From Desulfobacterales bacterium (GTDB lineage: Bacteria > Desulfobacterota > Desulfobacteria > Desulfobacterales > Desulfolunaceae): a stretch of DNA of 34,193 nt. Of this stretch, positions 1 to 8,853 are shown one piece after another. A program made the position numbers and the translations under genes. The notes beneath the pieces were generated by a model. That model ran no database searches. It was not told the origin of the DNA and saw only the letters and a program-made list of their open reading frames with translations. The DNA is taken from positions 1-34,193 of the forward strand of contig JAKSCC010000132.1 in NCBI GenBank assembly GCA_022360815.1. The letters run 5' to 3'. How positions within the stretch are numbered: position 1 is the stretch's first letter; each line of letters starts with the position of its first letter.

Positions 1-1
1 A

Positions 2-2266
2 CGGGAGGCCGGTAAACACAGTACCCCTGTGATGCGGGCCAAAACTTTTTTTGAGCTCTGCGCTAAAAAAAGAATCCACCTGGGTGACGGAGAGTTGATT
101 GTCGGTGAAAAAGGGCCCTCTCCCAAAGCCGTTCCTACCTTTCCAGAGCTCACCTGCCACTCGGCTCACGACCTTCGCATTTTAAACCAGCGCCCCATGG
201 CCCGATACACCATCACCGAAGAGGAGATTAAGCGGTACCAAGACGAAGTGATCCCCTACTGGAGAGGCCGATCCATGCGGGATCGCCTCTTTTCCAATCT
301 GCCTGAGGCGTGGACAAAAGCCTATGAGGCCGGTCTCTTTACCGAGTTCATGGAGCAGAGAGCCCCCGGCCACACGGCCCTTGATGGCCTCATCTATCAA
401 AAAGGGCTCCTTGAGATCATCGGTGAAACAGAAGCCGGCCTTCAAAGCCTCGACCACCTCAACGACCCACAGGCCGCCCAAAAAGCCCAACAGCTTCACG
501 CCATGGCCATCGCCTGCAAAGGGGCCATTGTCTTTGCCGAGCGCCATGCCGAACTGGCCGAGGAGAGGGCCAATGAGACCGAAGATGCCCAAAGGCGTGC
601 AGAGCTTCGAAAGATCGCCACGATCTGTCGAAAGATACCGGCACAGGCCCCTGCAACATTCCACGAAGCCCTTCAGATGTACTGGTTTGTTCACCTTGGC
701 ACCACCACCGAACTCAACGGGTGGGACGCCATGAGCCCCGGTCACCTCGACCAGCACCTGGCTCCTTTTTACAACAGAGAGATAGGCGAAGGCACGCTGA
801 CCCGCGACGAAGCCAAAGAGCTTCTCGCCTGTTTCTGGATCAAGTTCAACAACCAACCGGCTCCACCAAAAGTGGGGGTCACCGCCAAAGAGAGCGGCAC
901 CTACAACGACTTTACCAACATCAACATCGGCGGGGTCACCCGGAAAGGGTGGGATGGATCTTCGGAGGTCTCCCTTCTTCTTTTGGAGGTGGCCGGCGAC
1001 ATGCAGCTGCTTCAGCCCCAGTGCAATGTTCAGGTGAGCCCGCTCACTCCCAAACGGGTGATGCGCGCCGCCGTACGGGTGATTCGAAAGGGGCTGGGGT
1101 ACCCCTCGCTTTTTAATACCGAGGCGGTGGTGATGGAGCAGGTTCGAGCGGGGAAAACCGTGGAAGATGCGCGGGAGGGGGGCACCAGTGGCTGCATTGA
1201 GACCGGGGCGTTTGGAAAAGAGGCCTACGTTCTCACCGGCTATTTAAATGTCCCCAAAATTCTGGAGATCGCCTTAAACAACGGAAAAGATCCGCGCACC
1301 GGTGCATGGGTCGGAGCTCAAACAGGTGAGCCCTCATCACTTAAAACCTTTGAAGCCCTCTACCACGCCTTTGAAATCCAGCTCCGCGGCGTGGTGGAGA
1401 CCAAGGTGAAGGTCAACAACCTCATCGAGCGCATGTATGCCGAGCAGACGCCGGCTCCCTTTCTCTCCTGCTTTATTGAAGGCTGCATCGAAAAGGGAAT
1501 GGACTACTACAACGGTGGCCCTCGCTACAACACCACCTATATTCAGTGCTGCGGCATCGGCACGGTAACCGACAGCTTTTCAGCCATCTCGACCCACGTC
1601 TTTGAAAAGAGAAAACTCTCTCTTTCAAAGCTCGTCTCCCTTTTAAACACCAACTTTAAGGGAGAAGAGGCCCTGCGGCTCACCCTTAAAAACAAAACCC
1701 CTCTCTTTGGAAACGACGACGATCGGGCCGATGCACTCATGCAGCGCATCTACGCCTCTCTTTTTAACGCCATCGACGGCAGGCCCAACACCAAAGGCGG
1801 AAAATACCACCTCAACATGCTCTCCACCACCTGCCACGTCTACTTCGGCAAGGTGCTGGGGGCCACCCCCAACGGCAGATTGGCAGGAGAGCCTGAGTCC
1901 GACGGCACCTCGCCCTCGCAAGGGGCAGACCGAAACGGACCCACGGCCGTTGTGAAAAGCCTCTCCAAAATGGATCAGGTCAAATCAGGGGGGACCCTTT
2001 TAAACATGCGCCTCATGCCCCGGCTTCTGAGCTCGGAAGAGGACCGGGACAAGCTCATCGCCATGGTCAGAACCTACTTTGCCATGGGAGGCCACCATAT
2101 TCAGTTTAACGTGGTGGATACCAAAACCCTTGAAGCCGCCCAAAAAGACCCGGAAAACCACCGAAACCTTCTGGTACGCGTGGCCGGTTACAGCGACTAT
2201 TTTGTGGACCTGGACCGGGACCACCAAAATGAGATCCTCTCTCGACACATGCACGAAGGGTTTTAA
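2..2266 (+). CDS. Glycyl radical enzyme, PFL2/HypD-like (5' end outside window)
   Basis: This is most of a glycyl radical enzyme of the pyruvate formate-lyase-like (PFL2) superfamily. The frame is open to the window edge and the residues upstream of the GTG-ATG at 29-34 still read like family sequence, so the true start lies upstream; a start at 29 would cut into the conserved N-terminal barrel. The thiyl cysteine lies in a Gly-Cys-Ile-Glu motif (Cys codon 1193-1195). The glycyl radical site is the C-terminal RVAGYSDYF motif (Gly codon 2186-2188). The Cys-x-Glu arrangement is that of dehydratases and other eliminases, and differs from the Cys-Cys pair of true pyruvate formate-lyase. The estimated full length of about 790-800 residues and the overall sequence recall trans-4-hydroxyproline dehydratase, but I cannot fix the substrate. 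No radical-SAM activase follows; it may lie upstream, out of view. Confidence 0.9.
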   Translation, partial: REAGKHSTPVMRAKTFFELCAKKRIHLGDGELIVGEKGPSPKAVPTFPELTCHSAHDLRILNQRPMARYTITEEEIKRYQDEVIPYWRGRSMRDRLFSNLPEAWTKAYEAGLFTEFMEQRAPGHTALDGLIYQKGLLEIIGETEAGLQSLDHLNDPQAAQKAQQLHAMAIACKGAIVFAERHAELAEERANETEDAQRRAELRKIATICRKIPAQAPATFHEALQMYWFVHLGTTTELNGWDAMSPGHLDQHLAPFYNREIGEGTLTRDEAKELLACFWIKFNNQPAPPKVGVTAKESGTYNDFTNINIGGVTRKGWDGSSEVSLLLLEVAGDMQLLQPQCNVQVSPLTPKRVMRAAVRVIRKGLGYPSLFNTEAVVMEQVRAGKTVEDAREGGTSGCIETGAFGKEAYVLTGYLNVPKILEIALNNGKDPRTGAWVGAQTGEPSSLKTFEALYHAFEIQLRGVVETKVKVNNLIERMYAEQTPAPFLSCFIEGCIEKGMDYYNGGPRYNTTYIQCCGIGTVTDSFSAISTHVFEKRKLSLSKLVSLLNTNFKGEEALRLTLKNKTPLFGNDDDRADALMQRIYASLFNAIDGRPNTKGGKYHLNMLSTTCHVYFGKVLGATPNGRLAGEPESDGTSPSQGADRNGPTAVVKSLSKMDQVKSGGTLLNMRLMPRLLSSEEDRDKLIAMVRTYFAMGGHHIQFNVVDTKTLEAAQKDPENHRNLLVRVAGYSDYFVDLDRDHQNEILSRHMHEGF

Positions 2267-2405
2267 GAGGGTCACACCGCCATTTCGTATCTTCTAAATG
2301 GTATTCCCACCAAAGGCCACTTTTCCGGAAAAACACATTGATACTCTTGAGGGAACATCTTTCAATCTTGCCCTGATCCTCCTGTCCCCATAAACTAAAG
2401 GCATT

Positions 2406-2417
2406 GCAAACGTTTGC
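2406..2417. promoter_or_regulatory. Perfect 12-bp palindrome, LacI/GalR-like operator candidate
   Basis: GCAAACGTTTGC is a perfect palindrome with a central CG, the general pattern of LacI/GalR-family operators (PurR-type sites look similar). It lies in the 288-bp spacer between the glycyl radical enzyme and the TraT-like gene, about 140 bp before the latter's start. No LacI-family gene is in the window, so the link to a regulator is inference. Confidence 0.35.
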
Positions 2418-2420
2418 CAG

Positions 2421-2439
2421 GTCATTTTTTTAAAATGAC
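2421..2439. repeat. AT-rich perfect inverted repeat (8-bp arms)
   Basis: GTCATTTT and AAAATGAC are separated by TTT, starting three bases after the palindrome at 2406-2417. The stem is too AT-rich to be a convincing terminator on its own. It may be a second protein-binding site or a weak terminator after the glycyl radical gene. Confidence 0.35.
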
Positions 2440-2554
2440 TCTCCGCAAAAACGTCTCTGTTGCCCCCCGTTTTGGGGCCATCACATAGCTCAATGGCTAC
2501 AAAAAAATCTCCATGTATCATCAATTTTTAGGGTATGGCCCTAAGGAGGATCCT

Positions 2555-3289
2555 ATGCGAAACCGACTTCAATCGTCTTTTAAGGCGGCACTTCTCTCTC
2601 TTTTGATCATGACCCTCTTCGGCTGCACGGCCCTTCAGGTGGCCATTGAAAAACGGGATCTGGCCGTGGAAACTCAGATGTCCGATACCATCTTCCTGGA
2701 GCCGGTCGGCCCCTCTTTAAAAAGCGTTTTCCTTCAAATTCGAAACACCTCGGACAAGCAGGGAATCCAGCTCACAGACCCCATCCGCAAGCAGTTACGG
2801 GCAAAGGGGTACACCATCACCCAGGAGCCGGATGAGGCCCAGTATATTCTTCAGGTCAATATTCTTCAGGCGGGAAAAAATGATGAGACCTCAGCCGATG
2901 AAGCCGTGGCCTCCGGGTTTGGATCGGCCATTATTGGCGGGCTGGCAGGGGCTGCCATCGGTGACAGCAGTGAAGCGGCCGCCGCAGGAGCCATTGTGGG
3001 CGGTGCTGCCGATTTTTTAAGCAGCGCTTTTGTCAAGGATATCACTTACACCCTGACCACAGATATTCAGATTTCTGAAAAGAGCCGGGCTGCCGTGACC
3101 ACAAAGGGCTCCCAAAAGCTGCGACAGGGAACGCGCGGCGTCACCACCCAACATTTCCAGGAGACCCTGAAGAGAAAAACCTACCAGACCCGCATCGTCT
3201 CACGAGCCAATAAGGTCAACCTCTCTTTTGAAGAGGCCCTGCCCGAGCTTCAGGCCGGTCTGATTCAGTCGCTCTCCGGGCTTTTCTGA
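2555..3289 (+). CDS. traT: TraT-like outer-membrane lipoprotein
   Basis: A 244-aa lipoprotein of the TraT complement-resistance/surface-exclusion family. An N-terminal hydrophobic signal ends in Leu-Phe-Gly-Cys, with the lipidated cysteine at residue 24. The mature protein follows TraT closely: a KRDLAVETQMSDTIFLEP block, an IRNTSDK block, a glycine/alanine-rich hydrophobic middle (about 126-166), a DITYTLTTDIQI strand, and a C-terminal RIVSRANKVNLSFEEA block. The ATG at 2555 is chosen because AAGGAGGA (2543-2550) sits just before it and the signal peptide starts there; an upstream in-frame ATG at 2513 would add 14 residues in front of the signal. Plasmid TraT blocks conjugation and complement. 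Here there are no transfer genes nearby, so the chromosomal role is unknown. The gene ends 1 bp from the convergent regulator. Confidence 0.9.
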   Translation: MRNRLQSSFKAALLSLLIMTLFGCTALQVAIEKRDLAVETQMSDTIFLEPVGPSLKSVFLQIRNTSDKQGIQLTDPIRKQLRAKGYTITQEPDEAQYILQVNILQAGKNDETSADEAVASGFGSAIIGGLAGAAIGDSSEAAAAGAIVGGAADFLSSAFVKDITYTLTTDIQISEKSRAAVTTKGSQKLRQGTRGVTTQHFQETLKRKTYQTRIVSRANKVNLSFEEALPELQAGLIQSLSGLF

Positions 3290-3290
3290 T

Positions 3291-4634
3291 TCAGATGCCG
3301 TACTTTTCAAGACGGTAGATCAGCACATGACGGGCGATGCCCAGAAGTCTTGCCGCTTTGGAGCGATTCCCTCCGGAACGCTCCAGAGCCTGCCGGATGA
3401 GATCTTTTTCCAACTCCGGAAGATTCAGCCCCTCTTGTGGCAGACAAAAGCCACCTGGCTTTGCTTCGGCCTCCCTCCCCTCCAGCGCCAGCTGCGAGCC
3501 TTCGATCACATCGGTGGGGGATAAAATGGCACAGCGCTCCACCGCATTTTTCAGCTCACGAATATTTCCAGGCCAAGGGTGCCTCAAAAGACGCTTTTCA
3601 GCCTCTATAGAGAGGTGAAACTGACGCCCATGCTGACGCCCATGCATCTCCAGAAAGTGAAGCCCCAGGGGAAGAATGTCCTCACGTCTCTCCCTTAAAG
3701 GGGGAATGTGAAGGGGCACCACGCCCACCCGGTAGTACAAATCTTCTCGAAAAGAGCCCTCTTTGATGCGCTCCGGCAAATCTCTGTGGGTGGCGGTGAT
3801 CAACCGAATATCGCATGAGACGGTCTTGTGGCTGCCCACCGGCTCCACCTCTCCTTCTTGAATGGCGCGCAAAAGCTTTGCCTGGGCCGCCAGAGGAAGG
3901 TCCCCGATCTCATCTAAAAAAAGCGTCCCCCCTTCTGCGGCCCGAAACTTTCCGGGCTGATCTGATACCGCCCCGGTAAAGGCTCCTTTCACATGCCCGA
4001 ACAACTCGCTCTCCACAAGGGTCTCGGGAATGGCGGCACAATTGACCGTCACCATGGGCCCGGCTGCCCGCAAACTCTTTTGGTGAATCAACCGGGCCAC
4101 CACCTCTTTGCCCGTTCCCGACTCGCCGGTGATTAAAACCGGAGCATCACTCTGGGCCACCCGAAGCGCCCCTTCCATCAACCGTTTCATCACATCGGAG
4201 ACGATCACAGGGCCATCGCCCCGAAGGGTTTCAAGCTCTCGGGTCAGTTGGCGGTTCTCACGCCTTAACTGAACCATTTCAAGGGCCTTGCGGCAGGAGA
4301 GTCGAAGGGCCTTTCGGCTGAATGGCTTGGTGATAAAGGTAAAGGCCCCCCGGGCCATGGCCTCCACCGCCAGCTCAATGGAGCCATGGGCGGTGATCAC
4401 AATCACCGGCGTGTCAGTATTTTTCCTCTTCACCGCCTCCAGAACCTGAAGCCCGTCCATGCCCGAGAGCCGAATGTCTGTCACCACCAGCTCTGGTCTG
4501 TGGGCATCGAAAAGCAAAAGCCCCTCTTCACCGCTCTGTGCCTCCAGCACTTGAAAACCGCCGGTCACAAGGTTGTGTGCGGTTACCGTCAAAAGGCTCT
4601 CATCATCGTCTATCAAAAGAATCTGATGGGTCAC
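3291..4634 (-). CDS. NtrC-family sigma54-dependent response regulator
   Basis: A 447-aa transcription activator. An N-terminal receiver domain (about 1-120) carries the acidic cluster DDD near residue 10 and the phospho-acceptor Asp53. A central AAA+ domain has Walker A GESGTGKE, the sigma54-contacting GAFTGA loop and Walker B GGTLFLDEIGDL. The C-terminal Fis-type helix-turn-helix includes GGNRSKAARLLGIARH. The open frame runs 80 codons further upstream, but those codons lie inside the kinase gene and do not resemble any domain. The GTG at 4634, with AAAGG upstream, places the receiver start where the family begins. It is 10 bp downstream of its partner kinase, so the pair is an operon. The target genes are not evident; I found no convincing GG-N10-GC promoter in the window. 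Confidence 0.93.
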   Translation of the reverse strand: MTHQILLIDDDESLLTVTAHNLVTGGFQVLEAQSGEEGLLLFDAHRPELVVTDIRLSGMDGLQVLEAVKRKNTDTPVIVITAHGSIELAVEAMARGAFTFITKPFSRKALRLSCRKALEMVQLRRENRQLTRELETLRGDGPVIVSDVMKRLMEGALRVAQSDAPVLITGESGTGKEVVARLIHQKSLRAAGPMVTVNCAAIPETLVESELFGHVKGAFTGAVSDQPGKFRAAEGGTLFLDEIGDLPLAAQAKLLRAIQEGEVEPVGSHKTVSCDIRLITATHRDLPERIKEGSFREDLYYRVGVVPLHIPPLRERREDILPLGLHFLEMHGRQHGRQFHLSIEAEKRLLRHPWPGNIRELKNAVERCAILSPTDVIEGSQLALEGREAEAKPGGFCLPQEGLNLPELEKDLIRQALERSGGNRSKAARLLGIARHVLIYRLEKYGI

Positions 4635-4644
4635 GTTAAACCTT

Positions 4645-5736
4645 TCACGTTTCACTATAAGGGAGGCCAAGGGTAAAAACCGTACCTCCTCCTGGCCTGG
4701 GGGTAACGGCAAGGTGTCCTCCCAGCCCTTCGGCAATACGTTTTGAAATGGAGAGCCCCAATCCAGAACCGCCCTCACGCCCAGAAACAAAGGGTTCAAA
4801 AAGACGAGAGGCCAGATCCTCTGGAATCCCCGGCCCATTGTCTGCCACCGAAACACGAACCTCGGCGTCAACACACTCAGCTCTCACCTCAATGGTTCCA
4901 CCAGAGCCCACCGCCTCCACGGCATTTAAGATAAGATTTACCAAAACCTGCGAAACCTTCTCTCCCGAAATCCGCATGGTGCCAGCATCTGCATTGCAAA
5001 ACAAAAGAAGCGAAATCTCACGGCTCACCGTACGGATCTCCATTGTATCCACCACATGATTCACCACCTGTTTTAAGGGGGCCAGCTCATCTTCTGCATC
5101 GCCACCCTCAGAAGCCATGGAGAGCATTCCAGAAAGGGTTCGATCAAGGCGCTCGGTCTCTTTGATCAAAATTCCGGCAAAACGACTGGACTGTCCGGAA
5201 CCTTTGGTTTCGTCTTCGATGATCTCTGCGGCTCCGCGGATGGCTCCCAGAGGATTTTTAATTTCATGGGCAAGGGAGGTGGAGAGCTCACAAGCCACCG
5301 CCCGTTTCTGACTCATGCGCAGCTGCTCTTCCAGTTTAAAAAGGGTTTTGGCTTCCTCCTTGAGTCGCGAAAGGGTGGACTCAAGCTCCAGAGAAACCGC
5401 TTGGTACTTCTTGGAAAGGCGCTTCTCACGTCCGGCAAGGGTGCCCACCAGAGCGCCGGTGGCAAAATAGAGAATCACTTCTGTCAGCTCACTGCGATAG
5501 GTGGACGGATTTTTTCCAATAAAGAGAAGCAGGTGGGGAATAAAAGCGATGGAATTTAAAAGGGCCATCCACAATCCACCTTTGAGACCATAGAGCAGCG
5601 CGCCCAAGGCGATGGGAAAGTAGCTGAGGCGTCTCCAGGTGTCGTGAAGAAACATGTCATGGCCAGGGGTCACAAAGTGAAGCAACCCGATGCAGCCTGA
5701 TGCTAAAACAATAATGTAAGGCACAAGCTTCTTCAT
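4645..5736 (-). CDS. Membrane histidine kinase, NtrB-like
   Basis: A 363-aa sensor kinase. Four hydrophobic segments (about 5-22, 36-50, 53-73, 87-101) form a compact membrane sensor with very short loops, followed by a coiled coil (about 103-145). The H box LAHEIKNPLGAIRG places the phospho-histidine at 157. The catalytic domain shows an N box (NLILNAVEAV) and G boxes (DNGPGIP, GGSGLGLSI). There is no PAS or periplasmic domain, so it probably senses something in or at the membrane, or through a partner. It precedes the sigma54 activator by 10 bp, which makes a two-gene system. The first gene of the unit starts at the ATG at 5736. Confidence 0.92.
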   Translation of the reverse strand: MKKLVPYIIVLASGCIGLLHFVTPGHDMFLHDTWRRLSYFPIALGALLYGLKGGLWMALLNSIAFIPHLLLFIGKNPSTYRSELTEVILYFATGALVGTLAGREKRLSKKYQAVSLELESTLSRLKEEAKTLFKLEEQLRMSQKRAVACELSTSLAHEIKNPLGAIRGAAEIIEDETKGSGQSSRFAGILIKETERLDRTLSGMLSMASEGGDAEDELAPLKQVVNHVVDTMEIRTVSREISLLLFCNADAGTMRISGEKVSQVLVNLILNAVEAVGSGGTIEVRAECVDAEVRVSVADNGPGIPEDLASRLFEPFVSGREGGSGLGLSISKRIAEGLGGHLAVTPRPGGGTVFTLGLPYSET

Positions 5737-5758
5737 GGATTCCCCGCATCAGGATCCG

Positions 5759-5768
5759 AGAACGTTCT
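5759..5768. promoter_or_regulatory. 10-bp palindrome upstream of the kinase operon
   Basis: AGAACGTTCT is a perfect palindrome 22 bp before the kinase start, in the 101-bp gap between it and metW. It could be an operator for the two-component operon. Ten-base palindromes also occur by chance, so this is only a candidate. Confidence 0.25.
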
Positions 5769-5837
5769 GAAACAGTGGCCAACTCTCCTGCTATTGTACC
5801 AAAGAAATCTCGCTGTGGCACCTCTCCTTCATCCACC

Positions 5838-6455
5838 TCACTTCCGTGAAATCAAGCAGATACCATAGGTTGCCCTCAAATTGGAAAAAAGAAAAACCCT
5901 CTGGCCCGACGTTCGAATATCCCGGGACCTGATGGCCACCTCTTTTACGATGGCAAAACCCATTTGACGAGCAAAGACTCTAAAATCTTTAAGTGAAAGC
6001 ACCCTGATATTGGGCGTGTCATACCATTCGTAAGGCAGCTCACGGGTTTTGGGGGCATGGCCTGAAACAAGCATCTGAAGACGAATACGCCAGTGGCAAA
6101 AGTTGGGAAACGAAACCACCACTTTTTTGCCAATCCGAAGCATCTCGGAGATTAAATAGTCAGGGGTGTAGACCTGCTGAAGGGTTTGGCTGCAGATCAC
6201 GTAGTCAAAAAAACCGTCGGGGTAGTCTTTTACTTCGGTGTTGATATCCCCTTGGATCACCGAAAGGCCCCGCTCAATGCACCGGGCCACAAGAGCCTCA
6301 TCCTGTTCGATTCCGGTCTCCACTACTTTTTTTCGATGTTTCAGCGCATGGAGCAGCTCACCATCCCCACATCCCAAGCCCAAAACCTTGGCTCCATCAT
6401 CAATCCAGGACTCAATGATAGAAAGGTCAAAGCGTATGGTCTCTTGAGATCTCAT
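5838..6455 (-). CDS. metW: Methionine biosynthesis protein MetW
   Basis: A 205-aa class I SAM-methyltransferase-like protein of the MetW family. The Rossmann glycine motif is VLGLGCGDGELL (about residues 24-35), preceded by the family's FDLSIIESWI start and followed by conserved blocks ending in SFPNFCHWRIRLQ and PYEWYDTPNIRVLS. MetW is coupled genetically to MetX and is thought to support homoserine acyltransferase activity; its own methyltransferase activity is not established. The ATG directly abuts the metX stop codon (TAGATG), so the two are translationally coupled. It is the last gene of the metY-metX-metW operon. Confidence 0.95.
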   Translation of the reverse strand: MRSQETIRFDLSIIESWIDDGAKVLGLGCGDGELLHALKHRKKVVETGIEQDEALVARCIERGLSVIQGDINTEVKDYPDGFFDYVICSQTLQQVYTPDYLISEMLRIGKKVVVSFPNFCHWRIRLQMLVSGHAPKTRELPYEWYDTPNIRVLSLKDFRVFARQMGFAIVKEVAIRSRDIRTSGQRVFLFSNLRATYGICLISRK

Positions 6456-7565
6456 CTACGCTCCCTTTCCCAGAAAACCGGTGAGCAGAGAGGTGAGGCG
6501 CTCACTGGGCAACAAAAATGCGTCGTGACCGCAACTCGCCTCAATTTCACAAAAACTCACATCCAACCCATGGCGTTTAAAAACACTGACAATCTCACGA
6601 TTCTGATAGGTGGGGTAGAGCCAGTCCGATGTGTAAGAGACAATCAAAAAAGGGCTTTTCTGCTCTGCAAGACGGGTAAGGGCCCCGTTTTCGTTAAACC
6701 CCTCTTTGATATCAAAATAGTCCGCCGCCTTGGTGACATAGAGAAGGGAGTTGGCGTCAAAACGATCCACAAATTTGGCCCCCTGATAGTGCAGATAACT
6801 CTCCACCTGAAACTCCGCATCAAAATCAAAGGAGAAGGTGCTGCCATTCTGAAGACGCCGCCCAAACTTTTGGTGCATGGCCTCATCCGAAAGATAGGTG
6901 ATATGCCCAATCATTCGAGCCACCGAAAGCCCGATGTCTGGACGCGTTTTACCGTAGTAATGGCCACCTTGCCAGTTGGGGTCTGAAACAATGGATTGCC
7001 TGGCCACCTCATTAAAGGCGATGGAGAGCGCTGTGTGGCGCATGGTGCTGGCAAGGACCACCCCAGAGCCAACCCGTTCAGGATAGTTTTTGCACCAGGA
7101 GAGCACCTGCATGCCCCCCAACGAGCCACCAACAACGCAATGAAGCTTTTCAATCCCCAGCAAGTCCAGAAGCCGGGCTTGCACCTGCACCATATCGTGA
7201 ATGGTCACCACCGGAAAATCACTGCCATATGGTTTTCCGGTTGCCGGATCGATGGATGAAGGCCCTGTGGACCCCATGCATCCGCCCAATATATTTGAAC
7301 AGATCACAAAAAACTTATCGGTATCAAGCCCCTTACCCGGGCCGATCATGGTGTCCCACCACCCCGGTTTAAGATCATCTTTGCTGTAGCGTCCGGCCGC
7401 GTGGGAATCTCCTGTCAGCGCATGGCAGACAAGAATGGCGTTGTTCTTCTCTTTGTTCAGCTCTCCCCAGGTCTCATACGCCACCGTGACTTCAGAAAGG
7501 TGCTCTCCACTCTCCAGTGTCACCGGCCCATCCAGCACATGCTGTTTTTTCTCAACCAGTTTCAT
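6456..7565 (-). CDS. metX: Homoserine O-acetyltransferase MetX
   Basis: A 369-aa alpha/beta-hydrolase-fold acyltransferase. It transfers an acyl group (acetyl in most family members) to homoserine, activating it for sulfhydrylation. The nucleophile elbow GGSLGGMQ puts the serine at 148, and the remaining triad residues appear to be Asp314 (YTSDWLYP) and His347 (SCGHDAF). The N-terminal LVCHALTGDSH and the GCMGSTGPSS block are MetX hallmarks. The length is typical. The ATG at 7565 has GGAGG about 7 bp upstream. It lies 24 bp after metY and immediately before metW. Whether acetyl- or succinyl-CoA is used cannot be read with certainty. Confidence 0.96.
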   Translation of the reverse strand: MKLVEKKQHVLDGPVTLESGEHLSEVTVAYETWGELNKEKNNAILVCHALTGDSHAAGRYSKDDLKPGWWDTMIGPGKGLDTDKFFVICSNILGGCMGSTGPSSIDPATGKPYGSDFPVVTIHDMVQVQARLLDLLGIEKLHCVVGGSLGGMQVLSWCKNYPERVGSGVVLASTMRHTALSIAFNEVARQSIVSDPNWQGGHYYGKTRPDIGLSVARMIGHITYLSDEAMHQKFGRRLQNGSTFSFDFDAEFQVESYLHYQGAKFVDRFDANSLLYVTKAADYFDIKEGFNENGALTRLAEQKSPFLIVSYTSDWLYPTYQNREIVSVFKRHGLDVSFCEIEASCGHDAFLLPSERLTSLLTGFLGKGA

Positions 7566-7589
7566 CTCATGCCTCCCCCCTTTGATCTC

Positions 7590-8843
7590 TCAGCTTATGG
7601 CTTGATCGAGATCGGCCATGATGTCGTCTGCATCTTCGATGCCCACCGAGAGTCGCAGCATATCCGTATGGATGCCTAAATGCTCTTTGGTTTGGGGATC
7701 AAATGAGACGTATTGTGTGGAGGCCGGATGAATAATCAGGCTTTTGCAATCCCCGATATTGGCCAAATGATAAATCATCTGAAGACGGTTGATGGCCTCT
7801 TTGCAGGCTCTCTCATCTTTCAGCCCAAAGGTGAACATGGCCCCATAGCCCTTGCCTTCAAACTGTCTCTCTGCAACCGTTTTTCCGGCATGCCCATCGA
7901 GCCCGGGAAAATTCACCCAGCTTACCTTGGGATGCTGATTTAAAAATTCAGCCACCTTTCGAGCATTTTCAAGGTGCCTCTCCATGCGAAGGGCCAAAGT
8001 ATCAAGCCCCACCATGGTGAGGTAGCTGTTCATGGGAGACTGGGTGGTGCCGTGGTTGATGTGGTGTTCCCGCCAGATGCGATCCAGAAGGGCCAGCTCG
8101 CCTTTGCGGTCCACAAACGGGGAAAAATCATCGAATCGTCCCGAAGACCAATCAAAGTGCCCGCCATCCACCACCACACCACCGGTGGCGTTGCCATGGC
8201 CACTGATGTACTTGGTAGTTGAATGGATCACCACATCGGCTCCAAGGGAGATGGGATTCACCAGATAAGGGGTCCCCAAAGTGTTGTCGACCACCAGAGG
8301 CAACCCGTGATTGTGTGCCAGTTTCGCAAGCCCTGCAATGTCCGGCACATCCATGGCCGGATTGCCAATGGTCTCCAGATAGATAAAACGGGTCTTTTCG
8401 GTGACAGCAGAAGACACCGCTGTCAAATCCGTGGGGTCCACAAGGTGTGCCGTGATATTGTACTTTTTAAAAATCTGGGTAAAGAGCAGCCAGGTGGACA
8501 TAAAAAGAGAACGGCCAGAGACAAATTCATCTCCTGCCCGAAGAAGAGCCATACAGGTGTTGCTCACCGCCGCCATGCCCGAGGCCATCACCACAGCACC
8601 CTTGCCCTGTTCAAGCTCTGCCAGTTTGGCCTCAAGCGCTCCGTTGGTGGGGTTGGCCAGGCGCCCGTAGATGTGCCCTCCTTTACCGGAAAAAGCATCG
8701 GAAAGACTCTCCGCCGTGGGGTGTCTATGGGAAGCATTTTGGTAAAGAGGAGGAAGGGTAGCGCCCTGCCAGTTTTCTGTATCCTGAGCGCTGTGAATCA
8801 CACGAGTGGAAAAACCCCATTTTTGGGAGTCTGCATCGTTCAT
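7590..8843 (-). CDS. metY: O-acetylhomoserine sulfhydrylase MetY
   Basis: A 417-aa PLP enzyme of the Cys/Met metabolism family. It makes homocysteine directly from O-acylhomoserine and sulfide, which bypasses cystathionine. The PLP lysine is Lys211 in IHSTTKYISGHGNATGG, with the PLP-phosphate motif SGMAAVSNT (about 88-96) and DNTLGTPY. The RLANPTNGALE block is typical. The ATG at 8843 is chosen over an in-frame TTG at 8876, because the TTG would overlap the upstream regulator gene and add a non-family leader. It starts 10 bp after that regulator stops. Direct sulfhydrylation suits a sulfide-producing anaerobe. Confidence 0.95.
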   Translation of the reverse strand: MNDADSQKWGFSTRVIHSAQDTENWQGATLPPLYQNASHRHPTAESLSDAFSGKGGHIYGRLANPTNGALEAKLAELEQGKGAVVMASGMAAVSNTCMALLRAGDEFVSGRSLFMSTWLLFTQIFKKYNITAHLVDPTDLTAVSSAVTEKTRFIYLETIGNPAMDVPDIAGLAKLAHNHGLPLVVDNTLGTPYLVNPISLGADVVIHSTTKYISGHGNATGGVVVDGGHFDWSSGRFDDFSPFVDRKGELALLDRIWREHHINHGTTQSPMNSYLTMVGLDTLALRMERHLENARKVAEFLNQHPKVSWVNFPGLDGHAGKTVAERQFEGKGYGAMFTFGLKDERACKEAINRLQMIYHLANIGDCKSLIIHPASTQYVSFDPQTKEHLGIHTDMLRLSVGIEDADDIMADLDQAIS

Positions 8844-8853
8844 AAAGAAAGTC

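Noticed and set aside
2465-2500. A possible sigma54 promoter before traT (GG-N10-GC)
   Set aside because: The spacing fits, but the surrounding bases do not match TGGCAC or TTGC. Such spacing occurs often by chance.
4635-4874. An 80-codon N-terminal extension of the first NtrC-type regulator
   Set aside because: It lies inside the kinase gene and does not look like a domain. The GTG at 4634 starts the receiver domain exactly.
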